In this document: positions 1 to 24,552 of the stretch, one piece after another
Layout: every line of letters starts with the position of its first letter
Numbering within the stretch: the stretch's first letter is position 1
NCBI GenBank assembly: GCA_030704615.1
Contig: CM060732.1
Span: forward strand, 69,051,053-69,115,052
Direction: 5' to 3'
From: Takakia lepidozioides
Lineage: Eukaryota; Streptophyta; Takakiopsida; Takakiales; Takakiaceae
Length of the DNA: 64,000 nucleotides
Position numbers and translations under genes: made by a program
Notes under the pieces: generated by a model
The model's input: the letters and a program-made list of their open reading frames with translations, nothing else
Databases searched by the model: none
What the model was told of the DNA's origin: nothing

Positions 1-169
1 ACTAGCCCCAGACTCTCTGTAATGCCAACCACAGAGCATTGCTGGAAATGACTCTGAGATCCAATGTGTAATTTTTGGGGTTACATTGATGTTAGTGAAA
101 ACAATTTCTGGAATGCCATGGTCAATTTACACCAGAAAGCCTTCTGTGATGGTAATGACCTTGATTCTC

Positions 170-300
170 CTTTCCTCTCATCGTCCTCACCATGTCCCCT
201 ATTCTCTGAATTGGGCACAAGATTGATGGCTTCAGGCTACAGCACATAAAATGAAATGATACTTTATAATATCTGCGGTGCTCAAAGCAAAAGTCCTTTT
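170..300 (-). repeat. Degenerate LINE 3'-end copy
   Basis: The stretch around 245-290 (aaatgaaatgatactttata, then a degraded gctcaaag) matches the 3' tail attached to the reverse transcriptase fragment at 10.2-11.5 kb, in inverted orientation. It is old and poorly preserved. Confidence 0.45.
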
Positions 301-516
301 CCCAATCCTCTCCGATTCTCCTCATCTGGCCTTGCCTCCCAACCTACCTGAGAGCTGATTCCCATCACAATGAAACTTGTGTGGGTTTCTTAGTGATGTC
401 CAGTGGCTTTCCAGTGTATGGAGGTACCAATTTGAAAGCTCCCTCCAACTTTTGCTTTGATGTTCGAAATTAACTAACTTTTTATGCTGATTAACATGAG
501 TGATTTTGCATGGCAG

Positions 517-13290
<12,774 letters not shown>

Positions 13291-14004
13291 TACCCCGCTA
13301 ACCAATTGGTTTGATGCTGATTTAGCATGAATGGGATTTCTCTATATGCCAGTATTCTTGTGGGCCTATGCAGTTAACTTCGTGTAAAACTGGACTGGTG
13401 GTAATCTTTGTAGAATACAGTGGAGGTCACACTCTTTGCCATACACTCTCCATGCAATGCTTGTATCCAAAAAATTGCAATGCTCAAGAAAATCTCAAAT
13501 ATGGATATTGGAATCAACAGTCTAATAATTCCCTCAAAGAAAGACCAGCATGCCTTTTTCCTGTCTCCATTTGTCAGGGGAGTCTTGGCCACCCGCTATG
13601 AACATGGCAGACTGAAGGGACTCCGGATTTTAAGCACTCCGATGAATGGACATGAGAAAGTCACTCAACTGAAGGAACCTCAACTCCCGCGATGTGCCTG
13701 CGTCACCGAATTCATGCGTGTCAAGCATTCTATTTTGGACTCAAGGAGGATGATGTATCATGAATTCCAACTGCCACAGGAGAAACCCAAGTGTATAACG
13801 TAAGCAACCCTGAGGAAAGCTTCACCACATGTTGCTTTCACCAATGCAAAGTGTTCCTCCATCGTCTGAGTCCCTGACAGTTGAAACACTTTGTCATCCA
13901 ATCAGCAGAGTTACACACCAAATGGCTGGGGATCCTTATGTACTAAGGCTACCGTGACACTTTTCGGGAAGGAAACTGAAGAAGCATGCATAGCTAGAAA
14001 GATT
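13291..14004. other. 3' flank of the receptor kinase gene
   Basis: Probably 3' UTR and spacer. Short open frames up to 127 codons occur, but none shows a recognisable domain. Confidence 0.4.
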
Positions 14005-14665
14005 ACTAAAATTGTGGAGTCCTTATTGCACTTGCTCAATGCACTCATTTGTGGACTCTCCTGAATCTCTTGAAGTCAGTTCCAGGCATGAATTTTGCAG
14101 GCGTTACTAACAGGATTCAATGACGGCATAATTTTGTATGCTTCTATGTAGGAGATAAAAAACAACCTCTGACTCATGTGTAGAACCCATGCTTGACAAA
14201 AACTATGTTGCTTTTGCTTTCTGTATGTTCTTCCCTAGCTTCTTTGGGAAATTTGATGAGAGGAAGCAGACTCACAATTTCTGGAGTTGTTTGTCTTTTG
14301 AGAAGGCTTAGTGTGAGAAGGATGCCTGCATGACCACCATCATTGTCTGGTGCATTGAGGTAGGATGCTTACCAACAATATGTTAAGTGGAGCAGGACTG
14401 TTAAGGTTGCTCACCTTTTACAATTGTAATCCAAGTACTTTGGCTTATATCAGAAGTTTTGTGCTAAGCTCGAAGAGCTGCCCTGTCTAGAAGTGCGATG
14501 GTGTGATGTGTGCGTGCAGCCTTTCACAGGACAGGACAGGACAGCTTTGGGAAGTGTGTCACCAAGTAATTCATGAATGCTAGTGCTTGGCTTCAAACGT
14601 GAACAGTGTAGATGGACCCTTGTCAGATGGAAATAGATAAGCCTTCGCCAATGTTGGACGCTCAT
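14005..14665 (+). repeat. Dispersed repeat, copy 1
   Basis: Shares long diverged stretches with 54190-54855 (same strand) and 46888-47480 (inverted). Shared blocks include cttgaagtcagttccaggc, ttcttccctagctt, cttttgagaaggct and gggaagtgtgtcaccaagta. No protein or known transposon ends were recognised. Confidence 0.65.
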
Positions 14666-14699
14666 AAGGTGCTACATCCTGGATAACAGTCAATGTTTA

Positions 14700-15640
14700 A
14701 TCGAAGTTTCCAAAGTTCAAAATTTCTGCGAATGGAATATCACACAACCCAAGAAGTAAAGTGGAGACAGAACATTTCTTTTCCTCGTGCCCTGGATACG
14801 GAGAGATCGGTGGAAATTCCGCAAGAGCATTCTAGCTGCTGTCAAACTGGAGGACTCTCACTCGAATCCATTTGTCCAGCTTGACAGGAAGAGAAGTCAC
14901 TGCATCATCTCAACGCAGGAGCTGGAGTAGCCAGAACGACAAGACATTCCTGGTTCAAATGAGAGGACAGCCAACGACACCAAACGGAATCTGTTTGAAT
15001 TACTCATTCTCTCACGAGATTGCTGAAAACCTAGGAGGTGGACAGATCCAGCAAGAGAGAGATTGCAGAGTAGGAATTAACGAATTGCCCAACAACATAG
15101 CCTCAGAAAGCCCCTAAACACAGCTTAACACCATCTCTAAAACCTGAAGTGTCCCCAGAGTGTATGCATTCCACAAGTAACTTTGTGTAACATGAGAGAG
15201 ATCGAATCCCTCAAGGTGGCAATTTCACCCAAGCTTACATAAGACACGAGAGTACATCCACCAAAAAGGTGGGGGTTCTGTGCTAACCTCACACTGCAGT
15301 GAGTTTCTAACAACTGGATCTACAAACTTGTGCCCTGGGGTTTGTAGACATCTGGGGTTTGATGAGATCTACCCTAGCTCCTTCAGTGCAGAGCTCCCGC
15401 ATGCCTGCGCAGCTTCAAATGCAGCCAGATCATAATAAGCTACACCTATTTACGTATGTAGGGCAAGCACCAAAGAAACCCACTCACAGTACAATAGACG
15501 GCTGCGTTGCACAAGGGCTACGCTGTCTGAAAAGCACGAGTGATTTTTCAAGTTGGCTAGCATGACAGAGGCACAGACGGAGTAAGCACCTGTGCTCCAT
15601 CACCCATTTGGCACCTGTGACGCCAAAAGAAAGTGGAAGA
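14700..15640. other. Spacer, nothing recognised
   Basis: Between the dispersed repeat and the bL33 gene. Only short open frames without recognisable motifs. Confidence 0.4.
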
Positions 15641-15643
15641 AGA

Positions 15644-15817
15644 TCATCGCATTTTTGCCTCAGTGAAGAGCACATGACGCTTGACCACAGGATCGTATTT
15701 CCGAAACTCCAGCTTGGTGAGGAGCTTGCGCGGATTCTTGCGCTTGACGTAGAAGAACCCAGTGCCTGCTGCGGAGATTAGCCTCACCAGAATCGATCCC
15801 CCCTTGGCCTTCGCCAT
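15644..15817 (-). CDS. Ribosomal protein bL33, probably mitochondrial
   Basis: A 57-residue bacterial-type large-subunit ribosomal protein. The frame starts [18 protein letters not shown] and contains [14 protein letters not shown] and [17 protein letters not shown], matching the bL33 family along its whole length. The size equals that of plant mitochondrial bL33 (about 58 aa). The sequence is open upstream, but the ATG at 15817 gives the family's normal length, so I chose it. bL33 is a small basic protein of the large subunit near the E site. There is no cleavable transit peptide, as is usual for this protein. Intronless within the coding part. The next gene upstream on the same strand lies 0.9 kb away. 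Confidence 0.9.
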   Translation of the reverse strand: MAKAKGGSILVRLISAAGTGFFYVKRKNPRKLLTKLEFRKYDPVVKRHVLFTEAKMR

Positions 15818-15913
15818 TGCGTCTCCCAGAGCAGCCAAGGTTAGGGCCTCTTTACACTGAGGACGGTTGAGGTGACACTTCAAATTGACTAGTGGATTCA
15901 ACACAGAAAGCAC

Positions 15914-16685
15914 CTCATCCCGTTTCCTTTTATACTATTTCTATGCAAATGAGAATATTTGCAGGGAATTTTAGCATTCATCAGCTGTTATTGTTCCAGA
16001 AGGCCTGGGTCCTCTTCTGTTTGCAGCTTCTCAATTGGTTCTACAGGAAACCTGGGAGCTTTGCAATGACATCCATGTTGCTGAGCTGAAGTTATGGTGA
16101 GGCAAAAAATTTGGGAAGGGGAGAGAGGAGGGAAAGTGAGATAGAAGAGAAAAATATGGCGAGGGCTTGCCCACAGCACACATCCCTAAGGGAGACTTTC
16201 AACTGCACAAATATCGGATGAGACAATAACGATGAGAAATCTTCAGACATCACAAGGGCTGTAATCTTAAAGAGGCAGATGCTATATATGTCTCTGGAAA
16301 TCCGAGATTTTTTTTGTTGGGGCTTTCTGGTAACTGCGTGTAGGGGGTATCAGGCCACAGCTACCGAGCCTGGAAGCTTTTTGGCAAGTCTATGACAGGA
16401 AGCTTTTTGTGCACTGTGTGCTGAATTTAGGTGAGACTTGTCCCTGCCTCGCTCCAACCTCCAGTTTGTACCTGCCCATTATTATCTCAGAGAGGGACTT
16501 AGTCAGAGTTCATCTCTCTGAGATATGGGCCTGGGAGCATCACATATCAATTTTAAGGTAGGAGGCCTTTGGTCGTGCATGTGTTCCTATACAGTAATTC
16601 GCACTTTGAGAATGTGGATTTGACAAAGAGTCCATGTTTTGTGGAACCATGTCAAGAATTCAATCCTATGTTAGAGGCATGAATG
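15914..16685. other. Spacer, nothing recognised
   Basis: Region between the bL33 gene and the 3' end of the FANCB-like gene. It may hold the bL33 promoter and the FANCB-like 3' UTR; no gene was seen. Confidence 0.4.
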
Positions 16686-19600
16686 TCATCTAAGATGGCA
16701 CTCGCCCCGCAACTCTTTGAATGAGTCATGGATGATGGAGGAGAGCAAGTGACAAAAGCACTGGTCACAAGCAGCTTCCAATTGCGCCAACCTCTTGCTG
16801 TTAGGAACCTCCTCCATGCTGGCCCTGAGCTCCTCTAGCAGCATCGATGCGCACTTACTGACCATCTCTGCCAATTTGGGAGCAATCAGCTTGGGAATGA
16901 TCTGGGGTACTGGAAAACTGTTCTGCAGCAGTGACATGTCATGCGTGTACAAAGATGAGAGAGAGGCCATTTTGTTGTTGCCCTCTGTCCACGGATCATT
17001 CCTTCTATGTTCTTCCATTTCTACACCCTGGCCATTGCCTTCCAAGTGCATGGAAACTGCGTTTATCAGTACTTCTAGGTGATCTTTTGGAACTGTAGTG
17101 GTCTTCTCCAACAACCACTGCTCACAAACTTCTCGTAGTCCAGTTGATGCTTCTCTGGACAGAGAATACAAGCCTGCAAGCATCGGCTCTTCAATTGTAC
17201 AAAGCCACTGAGTGTATATCCAGGGAGTCGATGTCCTTTCCACTTGAGGCCAGTCCAAGCAACCTGCCCTGTCCCACATCGAGGATCGATTCTTACTGAT
17301 AGAGGCCTGCGCTGCCAACATGACATGCAAAGGAGGGCGACAACTCATCAAGGGAAAAGATACAAGTAGTCGCTGGGTGTCAACTAGACCACCAGATGGC
17401 AAAGAAAGACAGGAAGAGAGGCTGCTGATGTGACCATGCAAGCTGGTGAGCAACAGACTTGGGCAATGAAGACCAAAGCCCTCTGGAGCGTCAAGCCCTA
17501 CTCGCACATCAATGATGAGAAAGCAACTGCCTCCATACACTCCCTGCTGCACAAGATTGGCTTGAAGCCACAGTGCCTTATTAGTTAGATCTGTCTTACA
17601 GCACCCTTGTTCCTCATGGATTTCGTCGCCGATTAAGTTGTCACTCTGGCCCCCATGATTTCGAAAATTGATGTCCTGCATCAAGGAGCAGGCAGATCTC
17701 ACCATCTCCATCTTGTCTGTCCTCTGGCAATGCACTACCTGGAGTGCTTCAACTCCAGCTTGCAGGCGTGCCTGAAGTGCCTTTGAAAATGCTGCCATGT
17801 TGTTACTCTTGAGTTGTTCACATGCATTTGACATTGAGATTTGAAGATGGGATATATGAATACAGTCCACAAAGGAATCTGTTGGATTAGCATTGTGTAA
17901 CAGCAACACCAGCTGGTCGCACCCACTCCTTACAATATCGCCTAGCACTGCCTGCAACAGATCAAAGCATACAATCATGTACATCATGTCAACAATCGAA
18001 GGAGAAAGATAGGTTCAGTTTGTGCTTCAGACCAACAATTCAGAGGGGGAGAGGAGAGGGGGGGCGGGGGGCGTAGGTGGGGGTGGATTATAGTAAGTGG
18101 GAGCATGACATGAGACACAGCTCACTAAGTCCAGGCCTCAATAGCAACTTGCCTGCTGCCAACGCAAAGGAACGAAGCTGATCCAGCAAATCGTCATGGA
18201 AATCTTTGAGGGTTTCTTCAATTTTAATTTTAACAACCACTGAATACATTAAGTCTGAAAGCCCGTGGGTAGAGGACCCACCATGCTGTCATGAAGTGCA
18301 AGTTACACCTCAAATTGCACGAGGCAGCAAGGGTACATCAAGCATTTCAGTCTCTAGCTGCCGACAATTTTTCTACCTGTTGTACTCTCGTCCAGGAGTG
18401 AACTTCACGATGAGACTCCGCACAGAGGGCAATGATCTTCTGTTCCATTCCATGCAGGGAGACCACCAAAACGGCCCTACCCCTCTCCTTCACAGCAAAT
18501 TGCACCAAGAAGGGTGAATCTTCTAGTTTGATTTCAGTGACCACTCGATTGCAAGTGCAGCATAGGAGTTTTCCATCGCCCAGCCCATATACTACATTGT
18601 ACGCCAACCGGATAGCTGAGGGCACGTAAGCCACACAGGTTACCAGACATGGATCTATACCTGCAGGAAAACCAGCATTGGAAAGTACTGGGGCGGAGGT
18701 TTCATTACCAGTGCCTGATGGAAGAGGAATGCTTAGGAGTTCACTTTGTCTGCACAGTCGTGATTAGTGGATGTGTCAGCAAGTAACATGTAGATGTTGA
18801 ACGAAATCTCAAAAGAAATAAGTATGTGAATGACCTATTGGCATTGCCGCAATTCTAATATTGAAGATCTCAACTCCGTGCTCCTGTTAAACTTCTCAAC
18901 CTGAGCGAAGTGGTTAGAATTACAGGAAGATCCACCCAAGGTTGAACGGAGGGTTTTGTGAGGGGCTTTGGTGGAGAACAGAGAGAGGATACAAGGAGAG
19001 TCGGGGTCAAGGCATGGGGAAAGACTCGATTGACCTTGGAAAAACTAACAAAGAAATGAAATGGGCCAAGGAAAAAGAGCGAAAGAGAGGAGATGGAGTA
19101 ACCGGGGCTGAAGGGGAGACGGGGGGCGATGGGAATAAACCTTGGGATAACTGAAGAAGAAGGCGCCTGTGATGTGCCAACAAGAGCACTTGGAACACAC
19201 AGAAGAACACGGTCCCCACAGAAATGAACTCTCTGAGTGTTACAGCACAACACATGAGCATTCCACTGCGGATGGCCACTTGACCCATTGATGCCCACTG
19301 CGGACGCCACAACTACGTGCCCTCGGCACACAGCCACTACAGTTGGCCCATTGGAAACCCAGCATTCTTGGACCAGGGTCACTGGCTCTGATGGGCTGTC
19401 TCCATCGTCTCCCAAATCACAGTCCGCCAAGCGCACCTCCCCCACTGACTGAAACGATTCATTCTTGAGATCCAGGCGACCAACCAGGAGAGAATTATTT
19501 GTGGCCAGAACCAGATATGTATCATAAAGCCCAGTTTCGTAGCATGCTACATAGCCTACTGCTGCAAGGTGTTCCTCATTGGAGAGAGGGACGTGCAGTG

Positions 19601-19745
19601 GACGAAGCGGGCGGAAAAGTTTCTCAGATTCTTCCCAGCGTGCAGATAGAAGAGTGATGGAGGGAGGGGAGAGACAGCTCCGGGCTACTGTGAAGGTAGA
19701 TCCCCAAACAAAGGCCTTGCTAGGGCCTACAAGTTGGGAAGCCAT
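16686..19745 (-). CDS. FANCB-like protein (Fanconi anaemia core complex), tentative
   Basis: Multi-exon gene. First exon from the ATG at 19745 (MASQLVGPSK) to about 19.18 kb, 3' end unresolved; then 18714-18377, 18285-18153 and 17947-16686. The last three join in frame. The middle exon ends at a GC donor (GCAG/GCAAGT) and the next acceptor is the second AG of a GCAGGCAG pair. The N-terminal half has short beta-strand-like blocks, as in a propeller (LVLATNNSLLVGRLD, GHVVVASAVG), and the C-terminal 420 residues look helical. Two blocks, LGDIVRSGCDQLVLLL and VLVVSLHGMEQKIIAL, recall animal FANCB as I remember it, in the same order. FANCB works with FANCL and FAAP100 in the ubiquitin ligase of interstrand crosslink repair. 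This is remote similarity only and could be another propeller-helical scaffold. Confidence 0.5.
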
Positions 19746-20204
19746 CGCCAGAACAGCAGTGACTGCACCGGAAGCAGGCCTACATGCAGCACACCACCCC
19801 ACATGTGATAACAACGGATCCTCTACCGAAAAGCAGACTGCTTGGAAGTGGGTTGCAGCACATATTCATTTTAGATATGGTGCCCCCACTTCCATCTCCT
19901 GTTTTTGCTTGAAGGAATTTGTTCCTTGCTCCCACAAGAACCCAATAGATTCATCACTTTCAATATCATAACGGACATATTTTGCAGATGAACATATGGA
20001 TCCTGTATCCTCTCACAGTGCATGGTGCTTTACAGGATCAACCTATCAGTGTTGTAGATGGGTTTCAACTATCAACCCATGATATCAACCCTTGGTATGA
20101 TAAATTCAACCCGGGTGTATGCAGACTTGCAGAGTTTCAATACCCGGCTAGATGAGGAACCTACAATGCTAGTATTGATCACCAGCAATGGAAATGGCAT
20201 GTGC

Positions 20205-20312
20205 TGCTTCACTAGTGGTTGCCAGTTGTTGGATGTCGTAGAAGGTGTCCCCATTCACTAGTGGTTGCCAGTTGTTGGTGTCATAAAAGGTGTCCCCCTT
20301 CACTAGTGGTTA
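20205..20312 (+). repeat. Short tandem repeat, about 45-bp unit
   Basis: Two and a half copies of a unit beginning cactagtggttgccagttgt and ending aggtgtcccc, just left of the MITE-like element at 20316. Confidence 0.7.
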
Positions 20313-20315
20313 CGT

Positions 20316-20700
20316 AGAGCATCCCCACCCTAACACTGAACCGAGCACGCCAACGGAATATGAGGGTATGGTGGGCGGGGAATGTCCCCACCCATGCATT
20401 GAACCCTATATTCCATGAAAAGCGGGCACTGAATATTGTTCCGTGCATTGAACCCGGCGCTCGGGTTCAGTGCACAGAATACGCCCCTGAATCCAAGTCA
20501 ACGTGACCAAGCGCGTGCCTGTCAACATCTTGGCGGAGACCTCGCCCCTTCAGACCAATGGGAGGCGAGGTTCGTGGGGATAGCATGGGCAATTCAGGGA
20601 CAAGGGGTGTGCCTGCCACGCCACAGAACCCAGCCTTGAATCGATGACACTATCTTTGGCGTTAAAGGGAGTCTTTCGGGCTCAAGGGTGGGGATGCTCT
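20316..20700. mobile_element. MITE-like element with 16-bp terminal inverted repeats
   Basis: Left end AGAGCATCCCCACCCT (20316-20331) is the exact inverse of the right end AGGGTGGGGATGCTCT (20685-20700). It is 385 bp long with no coding capacity. The flanks do not show an obvious target duplication. Confidence 0.65.
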
Positions 20701-21019
20701 TAAAGCATGACCAACAGTGGCGTGGTAAACAGACACGCCAACGGCATTATACTAGCCCATTTTTGGTCCGGAGCACGTATAGTAGCAGCGTGGCAGCTAG
20801 TGTGAAGGCCAGCAGCATGGCAGCCTCCCACGGCAACCCCCCTTCTCGCTGGCGCACGACTGAGATGTGCGCTAGGCTGAGATGCATATGTTGACTTGTG
20901 GGCCCTGCCACCTACGAGGTTGGGTAGCGGGTGAGCACGCTAACAGCGAGCAGAAGACAAAATGCCCGAATATTCATGAATATTCTCAAAAAGATGTTGC
21001 GACGAAACTAAAATTGGAA

Positions 21020-21590
21020 ATTTGTGCTCACGGGGACCAAATTGTGCGCACGTGAGCAAACTTGTGCTCACGTGAGCACACGCCACACGTAGATGGATTA
21101 GTCACCCTATTTCCGTGGATTAGTCACCCTATCACCAAACACAATACATATTGTTTCGCCCACGAAACCATATGATAATAGCGATACTTGGAAATTTCGC
21201 AGCAAAATCCATTACTCCGCTGGCAAACTCCACTATTTCGCTGGAGAAACCCGATACCTTGATTTATTTCGTTAACGAAACCCGTTGTTGCCTCATTATA
21301 TTAAATTGTTCAACTATTGTTTGGTATATGTGTGTTTTGGATGGTATTGGTTATTGTGACTTTGTTTTTCTCTAACTTGTTCTTCTTTTGTAGCATACCA
21401 AAGTTGTAGATATATGGAACTTGGAGCTTGTAGATTACATTATGGGTGTCTATTTCGTATTAGGGTTTTGGGATTTTACTCCGTTCTGAAAACATATAGC
21501 TCCGTTTAAAAACATAAAACCCCCATGACCGTGGGTTTGTGCTCACGTCATTTGTGCTCACCGGTGTGCTCACGTTCTACCAACCCCCCC
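21020..21590. repeat. Region bounded by inverted GTGAGCAC-rich ends
   Basis: The left edge holds repeated gtgctcacgtgagcac palindromes. The right edge (21536-21585) holds gtgctcacgt, gtgctcaccggtgtgctcac. A 22-bp unit containing ggattagtcaccctat is repeated directly at about 21094-21132. It resembles a degenerate TIR element, with no transposase seen. Confidence 0.4.
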
Positions 21591-21915
21591 ACCTACCTCG
21601 CCACATGCAATTAGTCCTACACGGACTATTTTTTGTAAGCCTAAAAGTGGTTCAAAGATTTGTAGATTTTTTGAAATGTCATAAATTTTGTAAGAGGTGG
21701 TCATAGAGTGCCAAAGATGTGTCCAAGTTGTTTTGAAGTGTAGAAAGAGTCGTCTCTACGTAGCAAATATATCAAGAAGGAAATTTACGTGGCAAATGGA
21801 ATGGGAATAGTGGAAGTGAGGATGTTCCGCTGATAAATGGAATGGGTATAAAGCCTTGTGCCATATCCGACCTTTAATTAATCCCTCAAGGCCCGTGGAG
21901 CCCAAAGGGGTCGCG

Positions 21916-22100
21916 GTTAGTTTTTGAAGGCCCATTTTGAGTCAAAAGAAAACAACATTCGAAGTGGATTTCGAGGTGCGGGCATTTATCCTCTAAACAA
22001 GCAGACTATGGATGGTCACTTAGCTCCCACCGAGGTATATATTCAAAGCGAGGAAGGGGGCATTGTGAACTCACAAACCACATTGGAAGGGCCTGGTGGG
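21916..22100 (+). pseudogene. C-terminal remnant of a DDE transposase (Tigger/pogo-like)
   Basis: The frame reads NIRSGFRGAGIYPLNK, close to the conserved block after the catalytic domain of pogo/Tigger-type DDE-1 transposases. Nothing of the catalytic core remains. It directly abuts the LTR beginning at 22104. Confidence 0.55.
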
Positions 22101-22103
22101 AGC

Positions 22104-22743
22104 TGTCACGGACATAGCCCAGAGGAAGTTACCAGGAATAAATACCAGAAGTTCTCAAGTTACCATGTTACCAAAAGTTATCATGACTTATCGTGACTTA
22201 CCGTGATTTATCATGATCTACCATGATTTACCATTACTTACCAAGTTACCGGGAGTTTACCAAATTACCAAGAGTAACTTGGGAAACTACTCAGGAAGCT
22301 TCATTTGGAGGAAACTTCTCCATCAAGATACCTCCTTTGCTTAAGGAAGCTTCTCCATCAAAAAAACTTTCGTTTAATCTTGGAAACTTCTCCAGCAAGA
22401 AACCTCCATAGGATAAGCTTCTTATGGAAGCTTCTTAGTAGCCAGTATATAAAAGAGGCGAGACTGGACACTCTTCAGTCTCGCCAACACAAATTCAAGC
22501 TACTCTTATTCCAAGTCCAGTATCCAGTCCAGTTTCCAGTATCTGGTATTCCAGTCCAGTTTCCAGCATTCCAGTATCCGAGTCGAGTTCCAGTATTTTG
22601 TACTCTTGTCCATTGTTATAAAGATCATCTTGATTCATGTTCACCTACTATGCATTCGGCCACGCCGACCTTGACTTCTTGTCTAGTCTTGTACCTCTAG
22701 TCTGATTTCTTGTTTGTGTTCTGTCATGTTCTCATCCTTGACA
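22104..22743 (+). repeat. 5' LTR of element A
   Basis: Begins TGTCACGG and ends CTTGACA, with 5-bp inverted ends. The left part is a degenerate array of TTACCATGA-like units (22150-22265). A TATA box (22446-22454) is followed 31 nt later by AGTCTCGCCAA (22477-22487), the likely transcript start. Confidence 0.8.
22446..22454 (+). promoter_or_regulatory. TATA box of element A LTR
   Basis: TATATAAAA; the expected start site about 31 nt downstream coincides with an 11-nt sequence complementary to the primer-binding site. Confidence 0.7.
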
Positions 22744-22745
22744 GT

Positions 22746-22756
22746 TTGGCGAGACT
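22746..22756 (+). other. Primer-binding site of element A, probably self-primed
   Basis: TTGGCGAGACT lies 2 nt after the LTR and is the exact complement of AGTCTCGCCAA at 22477-22487, the predicted RNA 5' end. In Tf1-type elements the first 11 nt of the RNA act as primer in this way. Confidence 0.6.
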
Positions 22757-22781
22757 AAAGTTTGTTCTTTAGTTAGTTAAG

Positions 22782-24552
22782 ATGGAAGACACATTTGCGG
22801 AAATGGTCACCACATTGCAGAGTCTTCAGCTCCAGATGCAAGAACTTCGTACATCTACCGCCCAAGTGCAAGCTGATCAATCTCAAGATCTTGGCAACGC
22901 TCTCCACAATTTGCAACAACAAATTTCAGAGTTAAAGGAGTCGAACAATGGATCTTCAACCATACGAGTCCCTACTGCAACAGCTTTTACTGCAACGGTT
23001 CATCTTCAACAGATTACGAGAGAACCAAAGATTAGCATGCCCGAGAAATTTGAGGGGACGAGATCAAGATTTCGCGGTTTTGTTCAACAAGTACGACTGT
23101 TCCTACGACTACATCCACAACGCTATCCCGATGGAGGTATTCAAGTGGGATTCGTGGACACCCTTCTGTTAGGCACTGCCCTATCTTGGTTTGCACCACT
23201 ATTAGAAAAAAATTCGCATTTACTATACAATTTTGAAGCATTCATGTCCGAGTTCACTGCAACGTTTGGAAAAAATGATAAAGAGAGAGTTGTAGAAATA
23301 AAGATGCGAAATCTTCGACAAGGAGCACGTCCTGCTTCCGTTTATGCTGCCACAACTTGCGTGCGACCTCGACTGGAATGAGAAGAGCCTCATTAGTCAG
23401 TTTCGATGTGGATTAAAAAATGATGTAAAAGATTTGTTGCTGACAATGAGCACACTGAGTGAATTCATCACCCAAGTCATTGCATGCGATAATCGTTTGT
23501 TCGAAAGACGTCAAGAGAAGCGATTTGGATGGTCTACGACGCATCATGTCACTGCTACTACGACACCAAACACAACGATTCATCAGACATTCAGTAGTGA
23601 TCATATGCAGATTGATGTTGTCCGATTCAAGCCATTGACGCTACAAGAAAAACAAAGACGGTGCTTGAATGGATTATGCCTCTATTGCGGAGAAGAAGAT
23701 CACATAGCATTAAACTGCCCCAACAAGAAAAGATTCAAAGCTTGGGACACAACTCAAGTGTTCGATACGAGGAGGTCGGAAAACGAAAATGTCCAGTCAC
23801 AGTAGGGACCATGCGGCTAGACACCACAAATTTATTATCGAAAAAAAATCTTTTTCTATCTCCAGACCCTGCACCTTACTTCACAGTTCCGGTAAAAAAC
23901 AGAGTGCAAAATCGAGATATCACTGTAGAAGCATTTTTGGACTCAGGAGCGTCAGCTTGTTTTATGGACAAAAACTTTGCGAAGCAAAATGATTTAACGC
24001 TCGTAAAGAAGAAACTATCGGCCCCCGTTGAAGTCCTCGATGGACAACCATTAGCATCAGGAAATGTGGACCATGAAACTCGACCACTTGAAGTGAAGCT
24101 TGAAGATCAAGCATCACATATTGTTTTTAATGTCATCCAGTCTCCAACAAATCTTATGGTCCTTGGACTTCCCTGGTTCGTACTTCACAATCCCGACATC
24201 GACTGACGATCGCGAAAATTTTCTGCAAGACAAAAATGTAGAAATATCAAAGGTATTCAACCCCTATTCCTTGGAGCTAGAGCTTTCATGAGAGCTACCA
24301 AAAAGGAGGCGGCATTTGCACTTTATGCGACTCCGATCAAGACCACAACAGACAAATGTACTTCAACATTACCCGCTCAATATCAAGATTTCAAATATGT
24401 CTTCGAGAATAAAAATGCAGACATATTGCCAGAACATCGACCTTATGACTGTGCAATTGAGTTACAAGAAGGAGCCCAACCACCATTCGGCCCAATCTAT
24501 AACTTATCCCAGACGGAGTTGGCTGCATTACGTGAATACATTGATGAAAATT
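22782..24552 (+). pseudogene. Element A gag-protease-RT start, frameshifted
   Basis: Gag begins MEDTFAEMVTTLQSLQ (coiled-coil-like N-terminus) and runs in one frame to about 23.36 kb. It continues in a second frame with the zinc knuckle CLYCGEEDHIALNC (CX2CX4HX4C), ending at 23805. Protease follows in the first frame with the active-site motif LDSGAS at about 23.94 kb. An in-frame TGA at 24204 interrupts the protease-RT linker. The RT start (YDCAIELQEGAQPPFGPIYN) ends at the junction near 24553. The gag-to-pol step is a -1 change, possibly programmed originally; the earlier shift is damage. Confidence 0.8.

Larger units (their letters stand above)
22104..24552 (+). mobile_element. Ty3/gypsy element A, 5' half only
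   Basis: A 640-bp LTR (22104-22743, TGTCA...TGACA) is followed by gag with a CCHC knuckle, an aspartic protease and the first residues of reverse transcriptase. The element then stops at about 24553 and runs straight into a different Ty3 element. No matching 3' LTR is in the window. Frameshifts and a stop show it is dead. The protease/RT style and the self-priming signature suggest the Tf1/sushi-like chromovirus lineage. Confidence 0.85.
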
